This document shows positions 9,368-47,134 of a DNA stretch of 64,000 nt, in pieces (positions within the stretch are counted from its first letter, which is position 1; every line of letters starts with the position of its first letter). Source of the DNA: Pomphorhynchus laevis (lineage: Eukaryota; Acanthocephala; Palaeacanthocephala; Echinorhynchida; Pomphorhynchidae); assembly GCA_012934845.2 (NCBI GenBank), contig WNNJ02000333.1:105414-169413 (forward strand), read 5' to 3'. The position numbers and the translations under genes were made by a program. A model generated the notes under the pieces. The model ran no database searches and had not been told where the DNA came from. It saw only the letters and a list, made by a program, of their open reading frames with translations.

Positions 9368-12274
9368 ATGGCGTCCCATCTCTCCCCCTTGTCTTCTTCG
9401 CTAGTCGATCTCGCTCCTAAGCATACTTTTCGTCTTAGTCTATTCAATACTCTCTCCATTCTTCATAAAGCTGATATGCTTCTCGATATCTTCGATCAAT
9501 TATCTATCGATATTCTCTGCATTACCGAATCCTGGCACTCTGACTCCGACGATCTTGCTATTCGTCGTCTATGTCGCTCTGGTTGTTCTCTAGTTGAATC
9601 AGCTCGTCAAATTGCATCTCATACATCTACTGCTTCTAACCATGGCGGTATTGTTGTCATTGCTCGTCACCCAATGTCTTTACGTAAAATCAACGTTAAC
9701 ATCCGTTACACTTCGTTCGAATTACTCATATGCAGATTATCAACTCCTTTCCCTCTGGAACTTGTGATTGTATATCGCCCAGGTTCAGTTGCCCCATTAT
9801 GTATCTTCTTATACGACCTTGCAGATCTAATGTCTCACTGTTCATTGTCTTATACTCCTTCTTTTGTTCTCGGTGACTTTAACATTCGTCTTGATCGCCC
9901 GTCTGACTCTGACTCTATCACTTTAACTAATCTTTTTTCTGATTTTAACTATAAATTACTTTCAACAAGCCCAACTCATATTCTCGGCGGTGCTCTCGAC
10001 ATCATTGCTGTTCCTAACTGCTTCAATGACTATACCTCCTTGTCAATTACTGATCCTGGTTTGTCCGATCATTTCCTTGTCACTCTTACTCTTACTCGTC
10101 CCCATCCTCCTTCTCCGCCTTTACCATTATCTACACCAAGTCGACCCTGGAAGCTTCTCGATATCCCTATTCTCTGCACAGCCTTACTCAATTCTTCACT
10201 CTTTTCACTTCCTCTTAACTATCTCTCTCCCGATGATCTCTGCATTCTATTTAATTCTGAACTTTCGTCAATCATCAATAACCTTCTGTCTAGTCGACTT
10301 CGACGTTCCCAGCGCTTGCGCCATGCTCCCTGGTTCGATTCTGACTGTAGTCTTTCTAAGCGTCGACTCCGTCACTCTTTTCGTATGTATAATCGCTTTC
10401 TTAAACGTTCTCCCAACTCACTCCCAAATCTTCGTGATTCCTACTTTTCTCAACACCGTTCATATCTCATTCTTATACGTACTAAACGTACTCTCTTTTG
10501 GCAAAATCAACTCGAGTCATCTTCCAACTCTAAATCTCATTGGAAAATCTTAAACTCAAGTCTTTCACGATCATCTACCCATTGTAATGTAAATCCTGAT
10601 GATTTTTCTTCTTATCTACAAACTAAGCTATCTAATTTACTTTCCCTACTACCCATAGCCCCCTTGTACCCACTCTTCTCTTTAAATACTTCCCTCCCAG
10701 AACTATTCCACCTTCTTCCCGTTTCGTCTGATGAAGTTTCTTCGGTTCTGCTGTCATTACCTAATAAAACCTCTCCTCCTGACCCAATTCCCACCCACTT
10801 GCTTAAAAATATCTGCTCCTCTATCTTACCCTTCCTAACAACATTGTTCAACTCGTCCATCCGTAGCCGTACATTTTCTTCCATCTGGAAATGCGCCACT
10901 GTTCGTCCTATCATCAAAAAGCAATCTCTCGACTCCTCACTACCATCTTCGTACCGTCCAATCTTACTTCTTCCAACCCTCTCTAAACTCCTTGGCGTCT
11001 CGTTCTCATACAAGTTAATACATATCTCTTTTCCTCTAACTTGTTTCCTCCCTTCCAAGCCGCTTTTCGCTCTAATCACTCTACTGAAATTGCCTGTCTT
11101 AAAGTTTATAATGACTTACTCATCTCGCGCGATCATAAATTATGTAGTGTCATAGTTTCTCTTGATCTATCGTCTGCTTTTGACATCGTCGATCACTCGA
11201 TTCTTCTACATCGCCTTCGTCATGATTATGGCTTCTCTTTACCCACTGTATCATGGTTTTCTTCATATCTATCAAATCGTACATTTCGCGTCTATTCTAA
11301 CTGTTCTCTCTCCCATCCTTCGTCCATCCCGTCCGGTGTTCCACAAGGCTCCGTTTTAGGCCCTATACTTTTCTCTCTTCTTGTCGGTGATTTATCTTCG
11401 ATTTCTCATAAATTTAATCTCCATGTTATGCAATATGCAGATGACATTATCATCTATGCTCTTGCACCTGTTTATCATATTCACGATCTTAGTGTTTCTG
11501 CTTCCGACTGTCTTGTCTCAATTTTCCAATCATCTTTCTTCCCTTCGCCTTTCTCTGAATCCTGATAAATCCAAAATTATGTGGATCCTACCTCGACGCC
11601 TCGGCTTCGAACCTCCCTCCGTATCATTAAATTCTACAATTCTTCCTATCGTTGATAATCTCGTTTTCCTAGGCTTCCATTTTGACAACCGACTTTCACT
11701 TAAACCTTTCGTTAGAGATAAAGTACGCTCATCGACCTTGATACTCCGCAATCTCCGTCAAGTTCGTAGATTGATCGATTTCCCTTCTTGTATGACTCTC
11801 ATATTATCTCTCCTTTTTTCTAGATTCGATTATTGTCTTAGTCTATTTTCCAACTCACCTAAATCCACTCTTCTTCCCATACAACGCATCGTCAACGCAG
11901 CTGTCCGAATTCTCCTCCGTCTTCGTCGTTTTGATCATACATCCTACCATCTTGCTTCTCTCGATTTGCCTACAATTTATTGTCGTGTTCAAATTCGTCT
12001 TCTTATCGTTGCTTTCCGCCTTGTAACTTTTCATACCCCTTCATTTCTCAACCTTCCTTTTCTTGATAATTCCCGTCCTGTTTACTGTTCCTTGCGTTCC
12101 TGTAATTCCCTTCTTTTACATGTCCCAAACTACTCTACCTCCTTTGGACTCCGCTCCTTCCTGGTGGCTGCTCCTCTATAGTGGAATCATCTGCCCATTC
12201 TTATACGCCAATCAACTTCCCTGCAGTGCTTCAAACGACAAATCCGATCCCATCTGAACAATTTAACTGCTTGA
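9368..12274 (+). pseudogene. LINE-A copy 3 ORF2: APE endonuclease plus reverse transcriptase
   Basis: From ATG 9368 the frame encodes a complete APE-type endonuclease: LFNTLSILHKADML, ILCITESWHSD (catalytic Glu), NHGGIVVIARH, ELVIVYRPGS, FVLGDFNIRLD (GDFN) and GLSDHFLVTLT (SDH). RT motifs follow: NKTSPPDPIPTHLLKN and SSYRPILLLPTLSKLL, then a frame change near 11010. FQAAFRSNHSTEIACLKVYN, LDLSSAFDIVDHSILLHRLR, SGVPQGSVLGPILFSLL and the catalytic QYADDI (about 11430-11447) are next. A one-T insertion near 11523, visible against copy 2, shifts the thumb region. A late stop near 12180 replaces a Leu codon of copy 2. About 965 codons in total. Confidence 0.9.
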
Positions 12275-12303
12275 CTTTCTCATTTTTGTTTGTGGACTTG
12301 TAA

Positions 12304-12320
12304 GCGTACAGCTTGTACGC
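12304..12320 (+). other. LINE-A 3' hairpin
   Basis: GCGTACAGCTTGTACGC can form a 7-bp stem with a 3-nt loop. The same sequence lies at 87-103 (copy 1) and 2573-2589 (copy 2), each about 30 bp before the A/T-rich terminus. 3' hairpins of this kind are recognised by the encoded RT in several CR1/L2-type LINEs; that role here is inference. Confidence 0.75.
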
Positions 12321-12354
12321 ATTTGCCACATTAAATAAATTTGTATTATTATAA

Positions 12355-14595
12355 AAGCCGATTATTCTACTATTATAACTCTTTTCTCAAATATTCAATG
12401 GCCCAATCCTTATATTTTAGGAATACAGCCAGCGTGGGACTTTTTCCGAAATACTTTACTCTCAATATTATTGGCACATACACCTGTATGCTCTATTCGA
12501 AAAAGACTGAAGCATCCTGTATGGGTGGATGCGTCCCTACGATCTCTTCTAGTAAAACGAGATCGCGCCTTCCTGGATTTCAAACGGGGTATTAGATCTT
12601 TCTCCTCATACAAGGTTATTATAAATAGAGTCACTTTGATTAAACGAAGTAAACGTCATACCTATATTACTAGCATGTGTAAGTTTTTTTTATCAGAATT
12701 CTCGAAATATATTTAGTTTTATTCGTAGTCAGAGATATTCTCAATTGGATTCGTTTAGCTTAATGAACTCCGAGGGAAATTCTATCAATAATGCGAGCGA
12801 AATTGCAGAAGCATTCACAGATCACTATGAACTTCCTAGCGTACCGAGTCCTTCAAATGATAGCGATCAGTTACTTTCATCAGATATTATAGATCACCCT
12901 ATATTATTTAGTGTCGAATTCTCTGTTCTGGATGTATTCGATGAGCTGAGAAAATCAAAACCTTCGTCCATTAGTGGTCCTGATAATATACCATCGATCG
13001 TATTGCGTGAGGTTGCATCAGCACTATGCTTTCCGCTTTGGCTTATTTACTGTTGCTCCGTAGATTCAGGAATTTTACCTTTTGAGTGAAAAAACCACAA
13101 TTAAGCCCATTTTAAAGAAAGGTTCAAAATCTGCTGCTCGGAATTATAGACCAGTGAGCCTGACTTGTGATGCATGCAAGATTCTGGAAAATCTAATTTT
13201 GCGCTCTCTGACATCATACCCAGAAAACTGTTGTATTCTAAATGTTCATCAACATGGTTTCTGACATGAATGGTCCACTATTACTAGTTTAGTTAGTGCA
13301 CGGGCTAGCTGATGTAATTCCTTGAAGGCTGGACACGGAGTTGATATTCTGTTTGTCGATTTATCAAAGGCCTTCGATAGGGTTAATCATACCATTTTAA
13401 TTAGTAAATTATTTGATGTGGGCATTAGAGGTAGTATCCTTCGATGGTTAAATTGTTTCCTCCAAGATAGGTTATTTGCGGTGAAAGTTAAAAACACTTT
13501 ATCACGTTGGCGAACAATGTCGAGTGGCATACCTCAAGGTTCATTCATAAGTCCTACTCTGTTCAACATGCATGTCAATGACAAATGTCATGTCAATTGC
13601 TCATTTTCGATGTACGCCGATGATATCAAAATTTGGAATGGTATTCGGGATCTTTCAGATCATAACCGGCTTCAGAAGGACATAGATTTCATACACTCGT
13701 GGTGCAACACATGATCTTACTATTAACATAGAAAAGACCTATCACATGCATTTAGGTCAGTTGATGTACTCCGGCTCGTACACTTTAGGCGGTGCTACCA
13801 TCAAGAATTTTGATCAAGTCAAGGATCTCGATATTATATTATCTAATAATCTGTCATCAGGTCCTCATGTAAGATATATTGTAAGCATAGCTCAAATAGC
13901 TGGCTCACAATAAGTTCGTAAATAAATTAATTAGTTTTTAAAATAAGGAAATGTGTAAGCAACGTCAACGCATCCTAGGGCTACTACGAAAAACGCGAGG
14001 TTCAATAGATGTTGACTCATTTATTGTGCTGTTCTTTTCGATTGTCCTTTCTTATATGTTATATGCTTCATCAGCAGTCTTTCCGCAATCTAAGGGTGAT
14101 TTGCGTTTACTTGAGGGCATTCTCCGTAAAGCTAGCCATATGGTTTCTTCTATTCGAGATATTCCCTACCCTCAGAGACTAGAAGTTCTAGGCATATGCG
14201 ATGTTGAGACGTCCTTGATTTAGGCAGATTTGATGTTTGTGTGGGGGGCACTGCACTCTTCTAAGCACGTTTAAAACCCTCTATTTACACTTTCTGCTAA
14301 TGAAAATCTACGAGGACACAAGCTTAAACTGGTACACAAACTGAAACCGAAGCGAAACCGAGGTGACATAAGATATCGAATTGTCAAACATTGGAATAAA
14401 TTACCATCTACTGTTGTTGAGGCCACACATGTATCAGAATTGAAGAATTATCTTCGTGCTGAATTCCGCCTTGAATCCTGACTTGTTTCAGCTATTTTGT
14501 TGACTATTTTTTTTATTTCTCTCTCTTTTTTACTGTGAGCCCCAGTTTTGAGCTTTGCTCTTTTGGCGGTCAATGAATAATAATAAAGAAATATA
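12355..14595 (+). mobile_element. LINE-C, 3' part (RT and 3' end)
   Basis: Continues LINE-C after the nested LINE-A. The endonuclease-RT linker includes VCSIRKRLKHPVWVDASLRS. RT motifs lie in several broken frames: SGPDNIPSIVLREV (12745-13089 frame), KKGSKSAARNYRPVSLTCDA (13082-13264), VDILFVDLSKAFDRVNHTIL, SGIPQGSFISPTLFNMHVN and FSMYADDIKIW (13322-13714). A thumb fragment (13951-14223) follows. The 3' untranslated region ends at about 14595 with GTCAATGAATAATAATAAAG. Several stops and frame changes separate the frames, so this element is older than the LINE-A that split it. Confidence 0.88.
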
Positions 14596-14939
14596 TAGCA
14601 TCACTTGCTATAATAAAGAAATTAAAAATATTGACATTCAAAATTTACATCAAATTAATTTTTATCTTGTCTCTTTGTGATTAACCAAATGCTCTTCATG
14701 TGTAATAATCTTAATTAATTCAAATGAAATCAATGTCAATTCAAAGCACAAAGCCATTTTCATAATTTATTTTTAAAGCGTTAGCAAGTGTTATTTTATT
14801 TCAAAAGTGATTATTTTCGAAATATTGGTTTAAAAACTTGTAAAATGTTTGAACTAATTAGCACGAAAATCGCGTAATCATTTACGTCAAAGTTATATAT
14901 TGTGTTCTACAAAGCATAAATTTATGAATAGGCGTTCCC
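14596..14939. other. AT-rich spacer, no feature seen
   Basis: Between the LINE-C 3' end and the LINE-D fragment. Nothing recognisable in either strand. Confidence 0.4.
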
Positions 14940-15110
14940 ACTTATCGAACATTCTGACTGTTCGAGAATTTTGGACTGACGCCTTTTCATGTGGATTTGC
15001 TATTGACGTAATTCCTTAATTTCAATAAAGCTTTTGATTTCGTATCCAGTACTTTGATTATATAACTTTTGAAACACTACGGCGTTAAAGATCATGTTAT
15101 TTAATACATG

Positions 15111-15298
15111 TATTTATAGAATATTCAAGAATGATCAGTTAAAATTGAAATACAAAATTATTTTGATATTGCGCAAGTAACTACTAGCATCTTCAGAAAT
15201 TGGTTTCCAATTTCTGAAGATGCTAGCAGTTTTTAGCGAAATAACAAAATAATTTTGTATTTCAATTTTATCTGATCGTCCTTGAATATTTTTAAATA
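15111..15298. repeat. Foldback element with CUGAAGA-stem-GAAA cores
   Basis: A near-palindromic element with arms of about 90 bp each, centred near 15204; outer ends ATATTCAAGAAT and GTCCTTGAATATT pair. The right arm reads CTGAAGA (15214-15220), a GCTA/TAGC stem, then GAAA (15238-15241), the CUGANGA-stem II-GAAA half of a hammerhead core. A further stem built on ACAAAA and TTTTGT could serve as stem III. It sits inside LINE-D. A related outer end occurs near 59570. Confidence 0.65.
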
Positions 15299-15349
15299 CA
15301 GGTCAGGATGAATATATTTATTACATGTATTTCCAATAGATTATACATT

Positions 15350-15900
15350 TTAGGTTCGTTCAAATCACTCTTTATCTCCCATTAGAATCATAAACTCAGA
15401 AGTTCCATCCAGTTCTGTTTTAGGATTTTTACTATCTATAATCTATTTGACGATCTTCGTCGTTTGGATAATCATAATATATTTGCTAACGTCATGAGAG
15501 AATGAACGTTTGCACGAAATATAGATATCTGTAACTCTTTACAACTTTATCTAAATATCACTTTTTAAAATGGTCCAAATCTACTTGCTCAATGCTCTGA
15601 CATCCTAGCTTAGTGCATTTCATTTACCTACATTTCAGGTTCGTGCAAACTACGTTTTATCTTCAATTAGAGCCTTAAACTCAGAAGTTTCATTACTATC
15701 TATTTAAAAACCTTTACCTTTATAATCTATTTGAACAATTTCTTCGTTGTTTAGATAATCTTCATATTGTCGTTGCTGATGTTTGATTTAATGAACAGTT
15801 GCACGAGATATAAATAGCTGTATATATCTCAACTTAATCTAAATGGCATTTTCAAATGGTCCAAATTCACTGGCTTAATTCTCTGAATACAACAAGTTCA
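15350..15900 (+). repeat. Diverged direct duplication within LINE-D
   Basis: Two stretches about 295 bp apart share the same order of landmarks: AGGTTCGT, TTAAACTCAGAAGTT or its equivalent, TATAATCTATTTGA, ACGAGATATA or ACGAAATATA, and AATGGTCCAAAT. They are clearly homologous but have drifted, so this is an old duplication of RT-coding sequence. Confidence 0.6.
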
Positions 15901-16100
15901 CATATGCGAATATGAAAAAATATCATGAGCTTTAAATATAATACCGATCGCAATAGTTATTAAAAGGCAAATGAACGGCGTGATCTTGGAATTATAACTC
16001 TAATATGAAAACTAGATATAATACTTTGCTAGCACGTTCGAAAGTTCATCGTAATTCTTATAATATATTCAAAATACATTTAAAAAAAACTGCATAAATG

Positions 16101-16372
16101 TTCAAGGTTTCGTATAATTATTTAGCTAGACAGCAGAAATTCGAGTGGCTTGTATATATGCCGTAACTATGTGTGCTATAATTTTTCTTTCATTTTTGCT
16201 TTTCCTTAGTCGTACAAAACCGCATAAATTCGATTGTCTTGCAATTAATAAAATATATTTATAAAGTTTACCAATTAAGAACATTTAGTTAGATAATGTT
16301 CAATGCTTTAATTACTATATTGGAAATTAATAACATTATTAAAAAACAGTTGCATTATTGTATAGATTACAT
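16101..16372 (+). promoter_or_regulatory. Presumed UPF1 5' flank / 5' UTR
   Basis: AT-rich, with stop codons in the UPF1 frame. An AAAACAG at about 16344-16350 could be a splice acceptor for an upstream or trans-spliced leader exon, but no promoter element can be assigned. Treat as unresolved. Confidence 0.3.
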
Positions 16373-42787
<26,415 letters not shown>

Positions 42788-42870
42788 AAAAAGCAAAAAC
42801 CGAAATCGCACTATGGCGCTACTTTTTCGAAAGATAAGTATGCAATGATAAGCAAATGCTTACAAATTAA

Positions 42871-42876
42871 AATAAA
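42871..42876 (+). terminator. Candidate UPF1 polyadenylation signal
   Basis: AATAAA 84 bp after the UPF1 stop codon, the first such hexamer downstream. Another AATAAA lies near 43422. Usage cannot be determined from sequence. Confidence 0.6.
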
Positions 42877-45800
42877 TACGGCTCCTTTAATGTTTTTGAG
42901 TGGGATCCAAAATCTGTAGATGTAACTGCATTATTCTTCTTATCTGTATCGATTTTGAGTCACGCAAAGAGTAGCTAAGTAAAACTACCAAAACAGCTGC
43001 ATCCAAAGTATTTTCATAAATTGTATTTTACTAGTGTTGTGTCTATACTATAAACTAATTTTACTTTGATTAAGAACAAGAATGAATCGATAATATAATG
43101 TTTTCGCGGCGTTTTCTACTGTTTCTTATGTGTATTCTCTTATACAAAAAATCCATTATATATAAATCGAATCTAAACAACTTAAAATATGCTTATCAAA
43201 CACATTATATTATCCATTAGAAGTCATTAATTATATTAAATATATTTTAATATATTTAATATATATTTAACATATTTATGTATATATTTAGATATATTTT
43301 AACGTGTACGAGTTCCAAATGCCACTACTAAGGAATAATCATTGTTTTGTACTTTCTTACACTAAACTATGAAATTTTATAGTACATTGAATGAATTTGA
43401 ATATAAAATGTTTGAAAATCAATAAATGTTCGACAGAATTTAGAGATATTAATTAAAGAAAAAGTATCTTCCGTTAATAAATATTATTCTCATTGTTATG
43501 AATATTATTCTCATTTTTAAAATAATTAACTATTCATAAAAAGAGAGGTAGAAATAAAATGTTTATTAAAATGATTTATTACTGTTTAAATTCATCTCTA
43601 GATGCATTAAAGTATGAACAATGACTCTTTCTTTATAAATTTTACTTGAACTAGTTCCAACTATCACAACATTTAATTACATTTAAGAATTCAAATTTAT
43701 ACAGTATTAGTTAAAATCAGGATGTAAAAAACATTAAATACTTTTTCAAAGTATAAATTAAAAACTAAACGTCAAGTTTTATTGCATTTCTCAAACCATA
43801 CATAAGCTCATACAAGTTTTTTCTTTACAAAGTAGTACTGAAGTAAGTAATAAATTTTCTTTGGAAGTAGTGGCATTTGGGAAGGTAGTTGCATTGGAAA
43901 TAGTGGCATTTGGAAGTAGTTGGCCGTAATCATATTTTAATTATATTAAAATAAATAAATAAATAATTATATATAAACACCACCAAATTTAATATTTAAT
44001 AAGAAGGCTGAGTTAATCAATCTTCTTAAGTAACCAGCTTTTCTTATCTTATGGGAACACTTGTTTAGAATAACGACATGTATATGAACATAGACATTTA
44101 AGTTAAAAAATAGATTTATTTTTACGTGGCAAATGCGTGCTGGCACACGCCTACATGAACACAAAGAAAAAACAAACAAAAGTATAAATCATGTGTCGAG
44201 AAGGTGGGAACGGAGGAGGTATTTGAATGTGTTAAAGAAGGGAGATACAATTTATACATTTGAATGTGATAAAGGAGTGAGAAAGGGGGGATATACATAA
44301 GTTGAAATACAATTGTTAGTAATCACTGACTGCTATATTTAATACGTCCAAATTAGAAAGAAAATTCGAGATATTTAGTCAAGTAAAATTAAGTCACATT
44401 TAAGTCACATATAAGCAACGGGCTGCTCGCAGGTACGATCCGGCCCGCCGCTAGAATTTGAAGCTGATATATACAGATCAACAAAGTATGTCACCAAATG
44501 AGATTGAAATTAAGTAATATAAATGTTTATATTGATGACCTATATTTATATTAATTTTATATTAAAAAAAGCTGTTTTTGCTTGATCGCAAAATTATTCT
44601 ATTTATAAATTAGTCCGGCCATTTAGGTCAGAACATAATGCGAATATAGTCTCCAAAGTGTTCACGATTGCCTATCACATATGATATGTTGTTAAGCACA
44701 CTTATTGAATCCAGAAAATTACAAATACTGAACAACAATTTATGGAGGATATAACTAAAGGAGATAAATTTATTTAATCAATTTTATAACAATGAACGAT
44801 TTCAATTTCCTGGTCACAGCAAATTATTTCGATACTTTAGTCATCTATAAACAACTAACAACTTGGTTGGTATTATTATTGTACTTTTAACAAGAGCATC
44901 TACATCATTTTTAAAACGATCTACACATTGCACAAGAACGTGCACGCCATCTTATCTGCGGTATTTATGGAATCTGTGGTATTTGTGGTAAGACATTAAC
45001 CACAGGTCATTCATTGATAATGGATATCTAAACACAAACAAGCTCAATAGCATTTATTAAATGAACAAAACAAGATAGATAAGGAGCTGACTCTCTAAGC
45101 AATAAAACGCTCAAAATACAAAATACACTACATGTATAAATTATTTTACATTTGTGAACAATATAAATTACGGAGTGACATGTGATTTTGCTATTTACTA
45201 ACCCTATATTAGTAATTAAACATAATGTTCATGCATTCATAATCACCGCAAATCAGAATAGAAATAGCAAGCCGCGTAACCGTTGTAGATATCTGAATAT
45301 TATACTAAAACTAATAACGTAACAAATAAAACTATGTTACTACATTTAATACAATTTAAATAATGTTAACATATTTGAATCGTTCAATATATTATGTGAT
45401 ACCATCGAAAGGAAATTGAATATGAAATGATGAGAAAATTCAGCGTGAATTGCTGTTCAATCAGGTTTCTCTACGTGATGTAGTAGCGGGCCAAATGTAT
45501 CTCTTTTAACACTAACTAAATAAATATAATAGACTAGTACATAGTGCAATATGTTACTATATCTACGCTTTAAACATGCCCAACTCGAAGTTCATATTTG
45601 TATGTAACTCAAAAATCTGTTTCAGATCATATCAGAATATTTTGCATTAAACATTGAGAGGGAGCTCAGAATGTTGTGCGCGTCAATAGCTAATAAAACA
45701 AAGCACATATACACACAAGAAATAAAACCGAATATAACAATGTATTTGACATTGTTAATTATAAGTAACGATAAGCACAGTAGTTCATTAATTATCTAGG

Positions 45801-46456
45801 CTCGCTGATGACTTACGAAATGTGTCATTGATGTACAAAAGCGTGATTCACGAAATTAATAATAAAAAACTATTTATATTTGATTGATACAAAAAGTACA
45901 AATCAACAAAGCTTTATTTTATTCTAATAAACAGTAGAATAGCAAACTACATATATATAATGTATTAAAAAATTAACTAAATAAACATGCAATTTTGTTT
46001 AAAAATAATGTTGTTCTTTCACAACGCTTTAATTATAAAGTTAATCTTTTAATACATTGTATAATAAATCCGAATAGAATAAGAATCTCAGGCGGTAGTT
46101 ATAAATAGTTATATATATAATTGTCGATATATAATTTTCAGCTCAATAATCGATATAATCTCAGTTCAGTTAAATCGACAAATCGGATAATCGTTTGTGA
46201 GAAAGTTTCCCTTCTATTTGACGAATTAGTGAATTCTTGCAGATATGTTATGCATCCATTAATCGTCTGTGACTATATTTTGTGCTTATTTCGTTGAATT
46301 CTTCCAGATCAAATTTTCTTATAAATATTGCAATTATGACAAAACTTGGTAGTGAAAGATTGTAATAGTTTGTACTGAAGGCGAAAACCGAAAGCTCTAT
46401 ACAATAAAATTAATTGTATCGACTCTGCTTGATTTGATTCCCTTATCATATACATA
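42877..46456. other. Gene-poor intergenic region
   Basis: No coding exon, tandem repeat or foldback recognised between the UPF1 end and the foldback at 46457. Short frames are scattered and have no supporting features. Confidence 0.4.
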
Positions 46457-46629
46457 ATTTCAATTAAAAACAAACCAGACAACATCAAAATTTATTCGAC
46501 AATATTTAGAACAAACGTTTCGGCTAAGGCCTTCTTCAGTAAATACTGAAGAAGGCCTTAGCCGAAACGATTGTTCTAAATCTTGTCGAATAAATTTTGC
46601 TGTTGTCTGGTTTGTTTTTAATTGAAATT
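46457..46629. repeat. Near-perfect foldback with CUGAAGA-stem-GAAAC in both arms
   Basis: Arms of about 86 bp, from AATTTCAATTAAAAAC to GTTTTTAATTGAAATT, with very few mismatches, so it is young. The right arm has CTGAAGA (46546-46552), a GGC/GCC stem with a CTTA loop, then GAAAC (46564-46568). Downstream, GATT and AATC can pair to give stem III before TTGTC, so a GTC cleavage site is in the right place. The left arm has the same motif on the minus strand. Confidence 0.7.
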
Positions 46630-46952
46630 CTATAATCTGCGTCACAAACTGACCCCAGACCGTAGAATGATTAACGTATATATAATTGTAACTCCAACAA
46701 CCTTTGTTGCCTTTGATTAGTCAGCTTGTGATGCCATTATGTTACTTAGTTGTAAGATAACCAACAAGGCCTGAACAAATGGTCAGAAATAACACAATAG
46801 GTTTTCAAAAGAAGTAAGATTCTTCATTATTGAATAGCGTATGCAGAGTACCAGATTTTATTTGTGTGCAATTTATGTTGTTCTTGATAAAGGAAAACCG
46901 AAAATTTGAATATGTTTATGCAGTTTTATTCCATAAAACTGCCTTCAATTTT

Positions 46953-47134
46953 CTGTTTTTCAAAATCAAGCTAAGAGCAGATGAAAAATCAATTAACGTT
47001 TAGAATTTTCTTTTTTAAATTGTAATTAGATTAATAAAATACATAAGACTTCTAAATATTAATCTAATTACAATTTGAAAAAGAAACTTCGAAACATTAG
47101 TTGATTTGTCATCTGCCCTTAGCTTTAAAAACAC
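46953..47134. repeat. Foldback without hammerhead core
   Basis: Arms of about 80 bp (TGTTTTTCAAAATCAAGCTA on the left; AGCTTTAAAAACAC on the right) around a 22-bp centre. Arms differ at roughly one base in eight. No CUGANGA or GAAA arrangement and no coding sequence. Confidence 0.65.

Larger units (their letters stand above)
7869..12354 (+). mobile_element. LINE-A copy 3, nearly full length, nested in LINE-C
   Basis: The longest LINE-A copy. It comprises a 5' region with seven 20-bp repeats (7891-8030), ORF1 (8080-9305), a 62-bp spacer, ORF2 (9368-12274), a 3' hairpin (12304-12320) and an A/T tail ending in TTGTATTATTAT. It lies inside LINE-C: the LINE-C reading frame ending in FPNFKK resumes immediately after 12354. 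The bases AAAAG occur at both junctions and may be a short target-site duplication. ORF1 has one frame change. ORF2 has two frame changes and one late stop, so this copy is recent but not intact. RT type places it in the CR1/L2/jockey assemblage; the exact clade needs a phylogeny. Confidence 0.92.
14940..16100 (+). mobile_element. LINE-D: strongly decayed RT fragment split by a foldback
   Basis: Short RT-like stretches are readable in sense orientation: FNKAFDFVSSTLII and LLKHYGVKDHVI (about 15020-15105, the SRAFD position), then, beyond a foldback element at 15111-15298, EVPSSSVLGFLLSIIYLTIF (the PQGSVLG position) and FKWSKSTCSML. The stretch 15350-15615 is followed by a diverged direct copy at about 15645-15900. 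LKKANERRDLGII near 15960 resembles the LINE thumb LKDLGV region. All frames are heavily broken. Confidence 0.6.

Noticed and set aside
9990-10553. 187-codon frame overlapping LINE-A ORF2
   Set aside because: Shadow of the endonuclease/RT linker in another frame; low-complexity Leu/Ser/Phe content.
10612-11079. 155-codon minus-strand frame in LINE-A
   Set aside because: Antisense shadow of ORF2; no motif of its own.
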